Shown here piece after piece: positions 26,312 through 34,152 of a DNA stretch of 64,000 nt. A model generated the notes under the pieces. That model was not told the origin of the DNA. It saw nothing but the letters and a program-made list of their open reading frames with translations, and did no database searches. The stretch's first letter is position 1. Each line of letters opens with the position of its first letter. This DNA is from Gemmatimonadota bacterium (GTDB lineage: Bacteria > Gemmatimonadota > Gemmatimonadetes > Longimicrobiales > Gaopeijiaceae): assembly GCA_022822445.1 (NCBI GenBank), contig JAJEBR010000005.1, positions 1 to 64,000 of the forward strand, written 5' to 3'. Made by a program: the position numbers and the translations under genes.

Positions 26312-27829
26312 CTACAGAAACAGCCTCATCCTCTGCTCCAGCAGCGGACGGCTCAGAATCCCCGTCATGTTGAGCACCTCGAGATTGAACCGGCCTTCGG
26401 TGCCGCGCGACCACCACTCTTCGGCGACCCAGCCCAGGTTCTCGGCGGCGATCACGGCGACGTTCGTGCCGGCGCAGTCGGCTGCGAGTTGCCAGACTCG
26501 GTCCATTGCGGAGTCGTCGGCGTCTGCCACTACGACCAGGAAGCAGGCGACCGGATCCCGCGAGTCTCGGATATAGCGCTTGAACTGCCTCAGGTGGGAG
26601 GGCGGAAACGTGTAGGCGGTCTCCGTGCTCTTGTTGTCCCACATAAGCACGTCGCCCGCTGCCTTGCGACGCCCCCCGAACCGGATGCAACCGTCGGGGT
26701 GCTCGGTGCCGGGCATCTCCATCAGCTTGAGGCCGAGCCTTGACTCGAAGAGGAACCGGGTTGCCGCCTCGAATCCGTGCTCGATATCGAGATCCTTGGT
26801 GATGATCTGGTTCGCCAGCAGGTTCTCGCGATCGCGTCGGGCGAGTTCGGGCAGGTACTTGTAGAACCGCTCGCCCGGCGATGCTTCCTCGGACACCTCC
26901 TTGGTGATCAGATTGGCGAAGTACCCGATGATCCGTCGGACTCGCTCGGCCTTGGTCCCACTCACCGGGACACCCGGCAGCGAGGAGCACAGCTTGCGCA
27001 GCTCCTCACTTGACAGAATGCCCAGCACCCGGCTGGGGCTCAGGCCAGAGGAGATCACCCGGCCCTTCAGCTCCGACTTCGTGCCCGAGGAGGGGAGTTT
27101 CTTCTTGGCCAGCGTCTGCCTCAGCTGGCTAACCGTGAGTGCGTCAAGGAGCAGGCCCCACGCGTGTAGCCCGAGTTCCAGGCCGAGGGCGTCCATCACG
27201 GAGGCCCGGATTTCGTCCGGAATCACGTAGGGGGCGCCGTCGGCCTTGTTGCAGTGGAAGACGATGCCGCCCCGCTGGAGCTTGTTGAGCACGTCGCGAC
27301 ATTCGCTCGGCGTATGCAGGACGTTGCCTCGCTGAGGGAAGTGGTTGAGCTGGGCGAGCACGATGCGGAAGACTGCCTCCGATAGTCCGAGGCTGTCGCG
27401 GAGAGTACGCAGCAGATTCAACTCGCGGAAGGTGATCAGCTTGTCGTTCAGCGCCGCCCTGAGCACGTCCCTCAGGACTTCGATGCGGTCAGGATCCTCA
27501 TACCGCAGGCTGTCCTCCGCTGCGGCGGCATCGAGCACGTCCTGTTCCAGGCGGGTCAGGCTCTCGACGATGTCCTGCTCCGATGCCGACCAGTCGGGCC
27601 GATTCACGAACGCTTCCAGCATCAGGATCTGCCGGATCTGGTCCTTGAAGGGACCGTCGAACTGCAGAACGGTGGTGATCCGCTTCCCGTCGGTGAGTTC
27701 CTCGACATTTCGCAGAATGATGTCCCGGGCCTGTTCCTCGTCGGGCTTCGGGAAGTCCTTGGTGAAGCTGTCCACGATGCGCTGCAACGGCAGCGTCGAC
27801 ATCTGCTTGATCGCATCTGCGACCTTCAT
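26312..27829 (-). CDS. SAP-domain protein with C-terminal restriction-endonuclease-like domain
   Basis: Predicted 505 residues from ATG 27829, with GGAG about 10 nt upstream. The N-terminal 200 residues are helical. The middle carries a SAP-like DNA-binding motif (LTVSQLRQTLAKKKLPSSGT, SELKGRVISSG) and a second similar unit (LSSEELRKLCSSLPGVPVSG). The C-terminal 150 residues look like a PD-(D/E)XK nuclease: FLFESRLGLKLMEMPGTEHP, then AAGDVLMWDNKSTETAY (D and D-x-K), then a helix and strands. A partial copy lies at 16820-16890. The leader of this gene is homologous to that of hsdM. It is alone on the minus strand, so it may be a single-gene defence nuclease; function is not known to me. Confidence 0.7.
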   Translation of the reverse strand: MKVADAIKQMSTLPLQRIVDSFTKDFPKPDEEQARDIILRNVEELTDGKRITTVLQFDGPFKDQIRQILMLEAFVNRPDWSASEQDIVESLTRLEQDVLDAAAAEDSLRYEDPDRIEVLRDVLRAALNDKLITFRELNLLRTLRDSLGLSEAVFRIVLAQLNHFPQRGNVLHTPSECRDVLNKLQRGGIVFHCNKADGAPYVIPDEIRASVMDALGLELGLHAWGLLLDALTVSQLRQTLAKKKLPSSGTKSELKGRVISSGLSPSRVLGILSSEELRKLCSSLPGVPVSGTKAERVRRIIGYFANLITKEVSEEASPGERFYKYLPELARRDRENLLANQIITKDLDIEHGFEAATRFLFESRLGLKLMEMPGTEHPDGCIRFGGRRKAAGDVLMWDNKSTETAYTFPPSHLRQFKRYIRDSRDPVACFLVVVADADDSAMDRVWQLAADCAGTNVAVIAAENLGWVAEEWWSRGTEGRFNLEVLNMTGILSRPLLEQRMRLFL

Positions 27830-27895
27830 GGGGCTGCTCCGGTGGGTGGGTTGGGTGGTGTGGTCCGGGCGCGGCTGATGTAGCCTGGCCAATGA

Positions 27896-27924
27896 GGAGT
27901 ACGGGCCGATGGGGTGAGGGTCAA
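27896..27924 (-). promoter_or_regulatory. Candidate promoter of the SAP-domain nuclease gene
   Basis: Minus-strand TTGACC (27924-27919) and TACTCC (27901-27896) are separated by 17 bp, 67 bp before the ATG at 27829. The block matches the hsdM leader at 12946-12974 and is adjacent to repeat copy 3 in the same way as the hsdM leader is adjacent to copy 1. Confidence 0.45.
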
Positions 27925-27997
27925 GGAGGGGCGGGGTGGCGAGGTGGGGCCGGAGTGGTTCGGTGGGCGGCCTTGGCTAGCCTTCGTGGAGTCATAA

Positions 27998-28036
27998 TGT
28001 CAACTGTACCTTCCATTATGTCGTGTGTAGTTTACA
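27998..28036 (+). repeat. 39-bp dispersed palindrome, copy 3
   Basis: TGTCAACTGTAC, then CTTCCATTATG, then a right arm ending GTGTAGTTTACA. It lies between the divergent SAP-domain nuclease and the fused methyltransferase-endonuclease gene. The left flank is shared with copies 1 and 4, and about 60 bp of right flank (GGAGATTC, then an AGACA...TGTCT segment) is shared with copy 4. Confidence 0.88.
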
Positions 28037-28398
28037 TCCACAGGGTCGCCAACACGCAGCATCAGCCGCTGGGAGATTCCAAAGACATTGTCTGCGCAAT
28101 CTGGGGAACCTCCCAACCGGCCTGACCTACAGAGGAGGTGCTGCGCCCAGACCGTCTCCTGCGCCCTCCCGAAATCGGTGGCTGGCGCGGTCCTGAAGTG
28201 GCAGCCCCGAACGCTTGCGAACAAAACCCGAACAAGTTAGCTTTCGGGGTCCAGCATGACTCTTCGACCCCCGGATCATCACCCATGCCCGACGGCAGCA
28301 TGACTCCACTAACGGACACGGCTCTCACCCCCGACCCGGGAGTGCGGACGATCACGTCCGGCGGTGCCGTCAGTGGGAGCGTCCCTGCCGGACACGAC

Positions 28399-30915
28399 AT
28401 GCCGTCCCGGCTCGCGATCCCCCACCGACCGGACGAAATCGCTGATCGCCTGCTCGCCGAGGGAGCGGTGATCCGAAGGGCCGCCAGGGCCACTCTCGTT
28501 GCCGAGCGCCAGAGTGCGCTTGGCCAGTACTTCACGCCGATGTGGGTGGCGCGGCTCATGGCTGCGATGTGCGAAACCAGTGGCCGATCCGTGAGAGTGT
28601 TGGATCCGGGGGCGGGTGCCGGCACGCTGTTCACCGCGCTTGCGGCCCGCTTGCTGGCCCGGGGGACCGGTCGCCGCTCCTTCTCGATCACCGCGTTCGA
28701 ACTTGATCCCGCGCTTCGGCCGTTCCTGGAGCGGAGCGCGCGGGCCGTTCGCCGGGCGGGCGAGGCGTGCCAGGTGCCCTGCGATGTCGAACTGAGGCAG
28801 GAGGATTTCGTCGAATGGGGTACGCGGTCCGAACTCGGCGACCTGTTTTCGGAGTCCCGAAGATTCGACGCGGCCATTCTCAATCCGCCCTACAGGAAGC
28901 TGAGATCCGGGTCCGACCTGCGGAGACGGCTTGACCAGTTGGGGATCGCGGCTCCGAATCTCTACGCGGCATTCCTCGGACTCTCGGTCGGCGCGGTTCG
29001 GCCGGGCGGCGTCATCGTCGCGATCGTTCCGCGGAGCTTTTGCAACGGCACCTATTTCAAGCGGTTTCGCCGCTACCTGCTGGATTCCGCCATGATCGAC
29101 CGCGTCCACCTCTTCGCCAACCGGGATCGGACCTTCGGACAGGACTCGGTGCTGCAGGAGAACGTGGTTCTGTCGTTGCGGAAGAGGCCCGCCAGGGTGC
29201 CCCGGGTGTCGCTGTCGTTCAGCGGGGGCAGCGAAACCGATCCCGTTTGGAGCCGGCGGGCCGATCCGTGTGAAATCGTCCGGCCGGGCGACCCGGATCT
29301 CTTCATACACCTGCCCCCCGATGCGTGGAATGTGCGCCTGTCCCGGGCCATGGAAGACCTGCCCTGCACGCTGGGCGACCTGGGCCTGTCCGTCTCGACC
29401 GGTCCAGTGGTGAGTTTCCGACTGCGGAAATGGTTCGCTCGCCCGGGCGACCCGCAGCCGGTCGTTCCGTTCCTCCATCCCACGAACTTCCGTGATCTGA
29501 CAGTCCGCTGGCCGGTCGACGGAAAGAAGGCGCAGGCTCTGGCGGCAGTGGACGAGACCGAGCGCACGCTCGTCCCCGCCGGATGGTACGTTCTGACAAG
29601 ACGCTTCTCATCCAAGGAGGAGGCGCGCCGGGTTGTCGCGTCGGTCATCGATCCTTCGTTCGCCGAGGCCGACCGGTACGCGATCGAAAATCACTTGAAC
29701 TACTTCCACGGTGCCGGCGGGCCGCTGGACCGGGACCGGGCTCTCGGCCTTGCCACGTACCTGAACTCCCGGTGTGTCGACAGATACTTCAGACAGTTCT
29801 CCGGCCACACCCAGGTCAACGCCACCGACCTTCGGAGACTCAGGTATCCCAGCGAGACGAGCCTCTCCCGGCTGGGATCCTCCATTGACACGCCCCTCAG
29901 CGGCGAATCGGCTGACAGGGCCCTTCGCCGATACTGTCCGGAGCTGAAAGACATGCTTGAACCCAATCATGTGCAGGACCGGATCGACGAGGCCCTCTCG
30001 GTGCTTCGCGACCTCGGGTTGCCCAGAGAACAACAGAACGAGCGATCCGCCCTGACACTTCTAGCGGTCCTGGATCTGTCGCCGACCGACCCCTGGGAGG
30101 CCGCGGCCGCCCCGCTCATCGGGGTGACTCCGATCATGGAATGGGTCGAAACCAACTACGGCCGCACCTACGCCCCGAACACCAGAGAGACGTTCCGCCG
30201 CTTCACGCTCCACCAGTTCGTCGACGCGGGCCTGGTGGTCCCCAATCCCGACGAGCCCGATCGTCCGGTCAACAGTCCCAGGTATTGCTACCAGATCGAG
30301 CCTGAGGCACGCGCGCTTCTCAGAACGTTCGGAACGAGTCAATGGGATTCCATGCTCGCCCGGTATCTCAAGCGCCGGCCGGAGCTGAGGGTCAAGTACG
30401 CCCAGGGCCGGGAGATGAGGAAGATCCCGCTCGTCCTGAGGGATGGCGTCGAGATCGGCCTCACGCCGGGCGGACAGAACGAACTGGTGGGCCAGGTCAT
30501 CAACGAGTTCTGCCCCCGGTTCATTCCCGGTGGCGAGCCGGTGTACGTGGGCGACGCGGGCGCCAAGTGGGCCTTCTTCGACGAGGACCTTGCGACGGAG
30601 CTCGGGATTGCCGTCGATGAACACGGCAAGATGCCGGATGTGGTCATCTACGACCGAAAGCGCGACTGGCTGTTCCTGATCGAGGCCGTCACCAGCCACG
30701 GCCCGGTCAACGCAAAGCGCATGGGGGAACTGAAGACCCTCCTCGCCAGCGCCAAGCCCGGGCTCGTATTCGTTACCGCGTTCCCCGACCGGAGAACTTT
30801 CCTGAGATACTTCGGCGATGTCGCGTGGGAAACGGAAGTATGGATCGCGGCGTCACCGGGCCACCTCGTACATTTCGATGGCGATCGGCTGCTGGGGCCG
30901 TATGGGGCTGGGTGA
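28399..30915 (+). CDS. Fused type II restriction-modification protein: Eco57I-like adenine methyltransferase and BsuBI/PstI-type endonuclease
   Basis: Predicted 838-residue single-chain restriction-modification enzyme. The N-terminal half is an N6-adenine methyltransferase: QSALGQYFTPMWVARLMA, motif I VRVLDPGAGAGTLF (about 67-78) and motif IV AAILNPPYRKL (near 160). A target-recognition region follows. The C-terminal 150 residues match the BsuBI/PstI endonuclease family: VGDAGAKWAFFDEDLATELG, MPDVVIYDRKRDWLFLIEAV, then TSHGPVNAKR. Members recognise CTGCAG-type sites; this one's specificity is not visible. Both activities in one protein protect and cut the same site. The frame is open back to 28138, but no start there has a good ribosome site and the extra residues look non-coding, so ATG 28399 is preferred; 28285 is an alternative. 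Confidence 0.88.
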   Translation: MPSRLAIPHRPDEIADRLLAEGAVIRRAARATLVAERQSALGQYFTPMWVARLMAAMCETSGRSVRVLDPGAGAGTLFTALAARLLARGTGRRSFSITAFELDPALRPFLERSARAVRRAGEACQVPCDVELRQEDFVEWGTRSELGDLFSESRRFDAAILNPPYRKLRSGSDLRRRLDQLGIAAPNLYAAFLGLSVGAVRPGGVIVAIVPRSFCNGTYFKRFRRYLLDSAMIDRVHLFANRDRTFGQDSVLQENVVLSLRKRPARVPRVSLSFSGGSETDPVWSRRADPCEIVRPGDPDLFIHLPPDAWNVRLSRAMEDLPCTLGDLGLSVSTGPVVSFRLRKWFARPGDPQPVVPFLHPTNFRDLTVRWPVDGKKAQALAAVDETERTLVPAGWYVLTRRFSSKEEARRVVASVIDPSFAEADRYAIENHLNYFHGAGGPLDRDRALGLATYLNSRCVDRYFRQFSGHTQVNATDLRRLRYPSETSLSRLGSSIDTPLSGESADRALRRYCPELKDMLEPNHVQDRIDEALSVLRDLGLPREQQNERSALTLLAVLDLSPTDPWEAAAAPLIGVTPIMEWVETNYGRTYAPNTRETFRRFTLHQFVDAGLVVPNPDEPDRPVNSPRYCYQIEPEARALLRTFGTSQWDSMLARYLKRRPELRVKYAQGREMRKIPLVLRDGVEIGLTPGGQNELVGQVINEFCPRFIPGGEPVYVGDAGAKWAFFDEDLATELGIAVDEHGKMPDVVIYDRKRDWLFLIEAVTSHGPVNAKRMGELKTLLASAKPGLVFVTAFPDRRTFLRYFGDVAWETEVWIAASPGHLVHFDGDRLLGPYGAG

Positions 30916-31008
30916 CCGTGAGAGTAGAATACCAGAAGAGGGCACGGGAGCGGGTTCGTCGCCCACTGCCAGCCGCCTCCACCTCCAACCTCCAGAGGAA
31001 ACCAATCG

Positions 31009-31173
31009 ATGGCCAAGGTCTACCCCTTCCATTCCAGCAATCCAGCCGACCCCGACGTTTGGCACGATGAATCCACATGCCCCCCGGGACGACAGATTCC
31101 GCCTCGCAATCGCGTCCCGGGTAAGGGCTCCGGAAACCGGAAGTGCAAGAAGTGCATTGAAATCAGCGGGTAG
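31009..31173 (+). CDS. Small Cys-rich protein next to the fused restriction-modification gene
   Basis: Open frame of 54 residues starting MAKVYPFHSSNPADP, with AGAGGA about 9 nt before the ATG. It contains a His (WHDEST), a C-P-P-G segment and a terminal C-K-K-C, with Gly/Arg/Asn-rich sequence between, which suggests a small zinc-binding finger. It begins 93 bp after the fused enzyme in the same direction and inside the same repeat-bounded block, so it may be a partner or controller of that enzyme. I do not recognise a named family. Confidence 0.55.
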   Translation: MAKVYPFHSSNPADPDVWHDESTCPPGRQIPPRNRVPGKGSGNRKCKKCIEISG

Positions 31174-31279
31174 TCTTCCCGCGGTACCCTGGTTCCTCCG
31201 CGTTGCGGGATCGTGGGATGCCGAATCGGGAGCGGAGCGATCAGCGACGGCCCTTGGCCGGTCCACGAGGGAATCCAGA

Positions 31280-31318
31280 TGTCATGTACACCTTCCATTC
31301 TGTCGTGTATAGTTGACA
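31280..31318 (+). repeat. 39-bp dispersed palindrome, copy 4
   Basis: TGTCATGTACAC, then CTTCCATTCTG, then a right arm ending GTATAGTTGACA. The preceding GGTCCACGAGGGAATCC is nearly identical to the left flank of copy 8. It lies between the small Cys-rich gene and the convergent remnant. The remaining gap to 31464 holds only right flank shared with copy 3. Confidence 0.88.
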
Positions 31319-31464
31319 TTCAGAGGGGCGTCGGTAAGCGGCAACCACTTCCGCAGGAGATTCGGCAGACAGTGTCTGTCGAATGTCAGGAACCCGAATG
31401 GGCCGGAAGATCGCCTTCGCTATAATGCCCCAGGAACCCACAGGGTCCGTGTAAGTACGCCCTC

Positions 31465-31765
31465 TCAGTAGGCCCGACCGGAGCGGGTGTCGGGATTCGG
31501 CGTTATCAGGTCGGCAAGGCCGTCACCCGTCACGTCGGGCAGAGTCATGCCCCGGTACGGGTCGCCGCCGACGTCGATCGATGTCGCCCCCGAGAAGGTG
31601 CCATCCCCGCGACTCCGAAACAGCCGGATGGACTCGGGCGACCGGTCGTCGACCAAAAGGTCCGCGATGGGCAGGTCCGTCGGGAAACCACGAGGTCCAG
31701 CCGCCCGTCGCCATTCAGATCGCGAGCCTGGATCGTGGTGGCGGGGCTTCCGACAACGGCGTCCT
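31465..31765 (-). pseudogene. Remnant of an FG-GAP/VCBS-repeat protein gene
   Basis: The minus strand encodes ARDLNGDGRLDLVVS and, after a frame change, IRLFRSRGDGTFSGA and MTLPDVTGDGLADLITPNPD before a stop at 31465. These are FG-GAP/VCBS calcium-binding propeller motifs, usually found in large secreted proteins. No start, signal peptide or full repeat set is present. Similar fragments lie at 40049-40160 and 41207-41364. Confidence 0.6.
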
Positions 31766-31778
31766 CTCACGCTCCCCC

Positions 31779-32558
31779 CTACGCCACCCGCCTCTCGATC
31801 TTCCGCCGCAGATCCTCGCTCGACTCCAGCGACGAGACCATGTCCCCTCCCACATCCGACAGCCTTGCCAGGTCCAGACGTGGTATGGCGGCCTGATCGC
31901 TGAACACCAGAATCGAATCGAAGTCGAGATGCAGTTGGTGAAAGCGAGACAGAATGATGGTCGTCAGACGGGCCTTGTCCCGGTTGGGAACGCCGTAGAG
32001 GAAGACCTGTCCGCCGTGCTTCCCCACCAATCGGTAGTCGACCGGATAGGCCTCCGCGTTCGGGAGTTCTGGAAGCAGGTGGTCGCGCTGGATGCATTCT
32101 TCGGCCATCGTCTGAAGGAGGAGGTCCGCGAGGTCCTCGTAGAACGTGGAAGCGGCGCGTGACCGGGAGTGGAGCGTGAGGTCGTAGATCCGGGTGAGGG
32201 CGCGGCCATACCGAAAGAGGGCGTCGGAGAGGCGGTCGGTGGGCGCATCCAGGTAGAACACGCCTCCATCCTGGCCGACTCGCTCCTCGCCCAGGATGCG
32301 TTCGATCAGGAGCCCGCGGCTTCCAGCCAGGAAGGCATCGATGTCGTGGTCGTAGCTGATTCGCATCAGCGTGTCGCCTCTGTCGGACAGACGGACGCCG
32401 CCCGGCGCTTCCGACAGGTAGATCGGGTAGCGGTCGCCGTCGGGGAACTCGAAGTCGGCTTCGAGCATGAGCACACCATCGGGACGTCGCTCCACGCGGA
32501 CGGCTGCGCAGAGCTGCTCGCATAGTCGCTTCTGGAGGTCGTCAGGATTGATGGCCAT
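31779..32558 (-). CDS. DUF1828/DUF1829-domain protein
   Basis: Predicted 259 residues from ATG 32558. The N-terminal DUF1828 part shows LQKRLCEQLCAAVRVERRPD, DGDRYPIYLSEAPGGVRLSD and RGDTLMRISYD. The C-terminal DUF1829 part shows VDYRLVGKHGGQVFLYGVPN and FDSILVFSDQAAIPRLDLAR. Such proteins occur on phages and mobile elements; their function is not established. It is the only intact gene between repeat copies 4 and 5; copy 5 begins 37 bp upstream of the start, so its left-facing TTGACA could serve as a -35 element. A truncated duplicate of the 3' end is at 38609-38825. Confidence 0.75.
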   Translation of the reverse strand: MAINPDDLQKRLCEQLCAAVRVERRPDGVLMLEADFEFPDGDRYPIYLSEAPGGVRLSDRGDTLMRISYDHDIDAFLAGSRGLLIERILGEERVGQDGGVFYLDAPTDRLSDALFRYGRALTRIYDLTLHSRSRAASTFYEDLADLLLQTMAEECIQRDHLLPELPNAEAYPVDYRLVGKHGGQVFLYGVPNRDKARLTTIILSRFHQLHLDFDSILVFSDQAAIPRLDLARLSDVGGDMVSSLESSEDLRRKIERRVA

Positions 32559-32594
32559 TGGTCGGGTCGATGGCCAGCGTTTGTCGAATCTCAA

Positions 32595-32633
32595 TGTCAA
32601 CTACACTTTCCAATATGTCGTGTTTAGTTGACA
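32595..32633 (+). repeat. 39-bp dispersed palindrome, copy 5
   Basis: The most symmetrical copy: TGTCAACTACAC at the left and GTTTAGTTGACA at the right pair at 11 of 12 positions around the centre TTTCCAATATG. It lies between the DUF1828 gene start and the 3' end of the ImmA-like gene, 11 bp before the latter's stop. Confidence 0.9.
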
Positions 32634-32643
32634 TCTTGGCCGT

Positions 32644-33240
32644 CTACACTTCGCTTACGCTGGCGGCCACCCGCATCCGAGTCTCTCTCCTGAGTTGCCT
32701 GCTCACTCCGGTCATTCGTAGCCGCCAGGCGATCATGTCTCTGCTGACTCCGAACCTCTTGGCTAGGTAGCGGTGATCAGCGCTTCGCCGACCGACGGCC
32801 AGCAAGCCGTCCCGCGGAACAAGCAGGCACCCGGCCAGCCAGTCGGCTTCCTCCTCCTGAGCCGCGTCGTAGCTGCCACGGAACAGGAATCCCTCATCGG
32901 ACAGTACCGCTTCGTCCGTCGTGTGGTTGAGGACGATGTGAGCCAGCTCGTGTGCCAGGCTGTTGGTCTGCCTCGCTCGTGACTGGCCGGAGTTGAGCAC
33001 CACCAGCCGTTTGCCGCCGTGCGCGATCGTCACCGCGGACCAACTCTCGCGATCGATGCTGGTCAGCTGCGAGACGGCTTCTCGCGAAAGGCCGGGGATC
33101 GCTTCGGGGGTGGTGACCAGCACACCGAGCAGTTTCGCCAGCTGACGGGGGTCCAGCGGATCAGTTGGCCGGACGCCCACCGATCTGCGGTACTCTTGCG
33201 AGGTTCGCTCGCACCAGGCCTTGAACCCTCTCCGCATCAA
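32644..33240 (-). CDS. ImmA/IrrE-family metallopeptidase
   Basis: Predicted 198-residue zinc peptidase with the signature NSLAHELAHIVLNHT (HExxH) and the downstream acidic EEEADWLAGCLLVP. Relatives cleave or modulate the XRE-type repressor encoded next to them and so act as anti-repressors. The ATG at 33240 overlaps the stop of the XRE gene as ATGA, so the two are co-translated. The pair is divergent from the ubiquitin-like operon and probably senses a signal that releases it. The gene ends next to repeat copy 5. Confidence 0.9.
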   Translation of the reverse strand: MMRRGFKAWCERTSQEYRRSVGVRPTDPLDPRQLAKLLGVLVTTPEAIPGLSREAVSQLTSIDRESWSAVTIAHGGKRLVVLNSGQSRARQTNSLAHELAHIVLNHTTDEAVLSDEGFLFRGSYDAAQEEEADWLAGCLLVPRDGLLAVGRRSADHRYLAKRFGVSRDMIAWRLRMTGVSRQLRRETRMRVAASVSEV

Positions 33241-33596
33241 CCGCCGCCCGGCTCGGGGTCTTCGTCGTCATCGGACAGCATCTGCTGGGCATTGATGATG
33301 AGCTCCTGGAGTGCTCCCGCCGTGGGAAGCGACACGGCCGCCTGGCCCCGGAAGTGGACGGCCGCCACAGGGCGCCCCAGCGTTTCCGGTTCGAACCCCA
33401 GTACCCGAGCCGGGTCGACCTCCAGCCACCGGCAGATCTTCGTGAAGTTCGCCAGATCGGGCATCTGGCCGTTTTCGACCCTGGACAGCGTGGCTGGCGA
33501 CAGCCCGATCTCGCGAGCGGTGGCGCGAATCCCGACCTTGCCGCGCTTCTCCCCGACCAGGCGCCCCAGCGTTTTGAGCGATGGGTAGTCGGTCAT
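33237..33596 (-). CDS. XRE-family helix-turn-helix repressor
   Basis: Predicted 119-residue DNA-binding protein. The helix-turn-helix is seen in GIRATAREIGLSPATLSRVE followed by NGQMPDLANFTKICRWLEVD. The tail is acidic (DDDEDPEPGGG). It overlaps the ImmA-like peptidase gene (ATGA) and lies divergent to the ubiquitin-like operon, with a 10-bp inverted repeat in the 145-bp gap. It is probably autoregulatory and a repressor of the operon, with ImmA as anti-repressor. The family is clear; the target is inferred. Confidence 0.9.
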   Translation of the reverse strand: MTDYPSLKTLGRLVGEKRGKVGIRATAREIGLSPATLSRVENGQMPDLANFTKICRWLEVDPARVLGFEPETLGRPVAAVHFRGQAAVSLPTAGALQELIINAQQMLSDDDEDPEPGGG

Positions 33597-33625
33597 GGCT
33601 CCTCATTTCTCCGAAGTGCTTGACT

Positions 33626-33665
33626 CGTGAAACACCCGGGGTTACCGTTCTTGGAGTGTTTCACG
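33626..33665. promoter_or_regulatory. Inverted-repeat operator in the XRE / ubiquitin-like operon gap
   Basis: CGTGAAACAC (33626-33635) and GTGTTTCACG (33656-33665) form a perfect 10-bp inverted repeat with a 20-bp spacer, in the gap between divergent genes. A plus-strand TACACT near 33674 could be the -10 of the operon. This is the natural candidate site for the XRE repressor. Confidence 0.7.
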
Positions 33666-33741
33666 ACTGGTACACTACGACGAATGAGCTCGGTAGGCAA
33701 ACCTGGGCGGATCCACAGCCCCACATCCACAGGAGGAACTG

Positions 33742-34152
33742 ATGAGCGACGCAGCTGACGGCCCCACACCGATCGATGTCGACGACCCCGACCTCGGGCC
33801 GGAGCCCCCGAGTGGCGGAGAAACCCTCGACCCGACCGCACGCCTTACGATCCGGATCGACCGAAAGGAGTATCCGGTCCCGCCCGACCTGCTTGACGCC
33901 GGCCATCTGACCGGTCGGCAGATCCGCCAGATGGCCGATCCGAATATCGGTCCAGAACGCGATCTGTTCGAGGTCGTCCCCGGCGGGTCAGACCGCAAGA
34001 TCGACGATGGCGAAAGGGTCCTCATTCGCGACCACATGCGGTTCTTTTCGGCCCCGGCCGTGATCAATCCGGGGTCGGTGAGCGGGCATGCCGCCTGCCA
34101 TTGGGGGCGTGTCAAGTCAGCCAACGGAGGAAGACGAGATGCTGCCGAGTGA
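33742..34152 (+). CDS. Multi-ubiquitin-domain protein (ubiquitin-like modifier)
   Basis: Predicted 136 residues, preceded by AGGAGG. After an acidic N-terminal tail, residues about 33-115 form one ubiquitin-like domain of the Multi_ubiq family: ARLTIRIDRKEYPVPPDLLD, LTGRQIRQMADPN, DRKIDDGERVLIRDHMRFFS. The modifier is presumably attached to targets by the E1 and E2 encoded downstream. There is no C-terminal di-Gly; the chain continues about 25 residues past the fold to ...RRDAAE, so processing by the JAB peptidase downstream may be needed. It overlaps the E2 gene by 14 bp. Confidence 0.85.
   Translation: MSDAADGPTPIDVDDPDLGPEPPSGGETLDPTARLTIRIDRKEYPVPPDLLDAGHLTGRQIRQMADPNIGPERDLFEVVPGGSDRKIDDGERVLIRDHMRFFSAPAVINPGSVSGHAACHWGRVKSANGGRRDAAE

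Noticed and set aside
32842-33100. Reading the XRE-ImmA pair as a toxin-antitoxin module
   Set aside because: The HExxH protein has the ImmA/IrrE layout rather than a RES or other toxin domain, and the pair is divergent from a large operon with an operator between, which fits regulation better.
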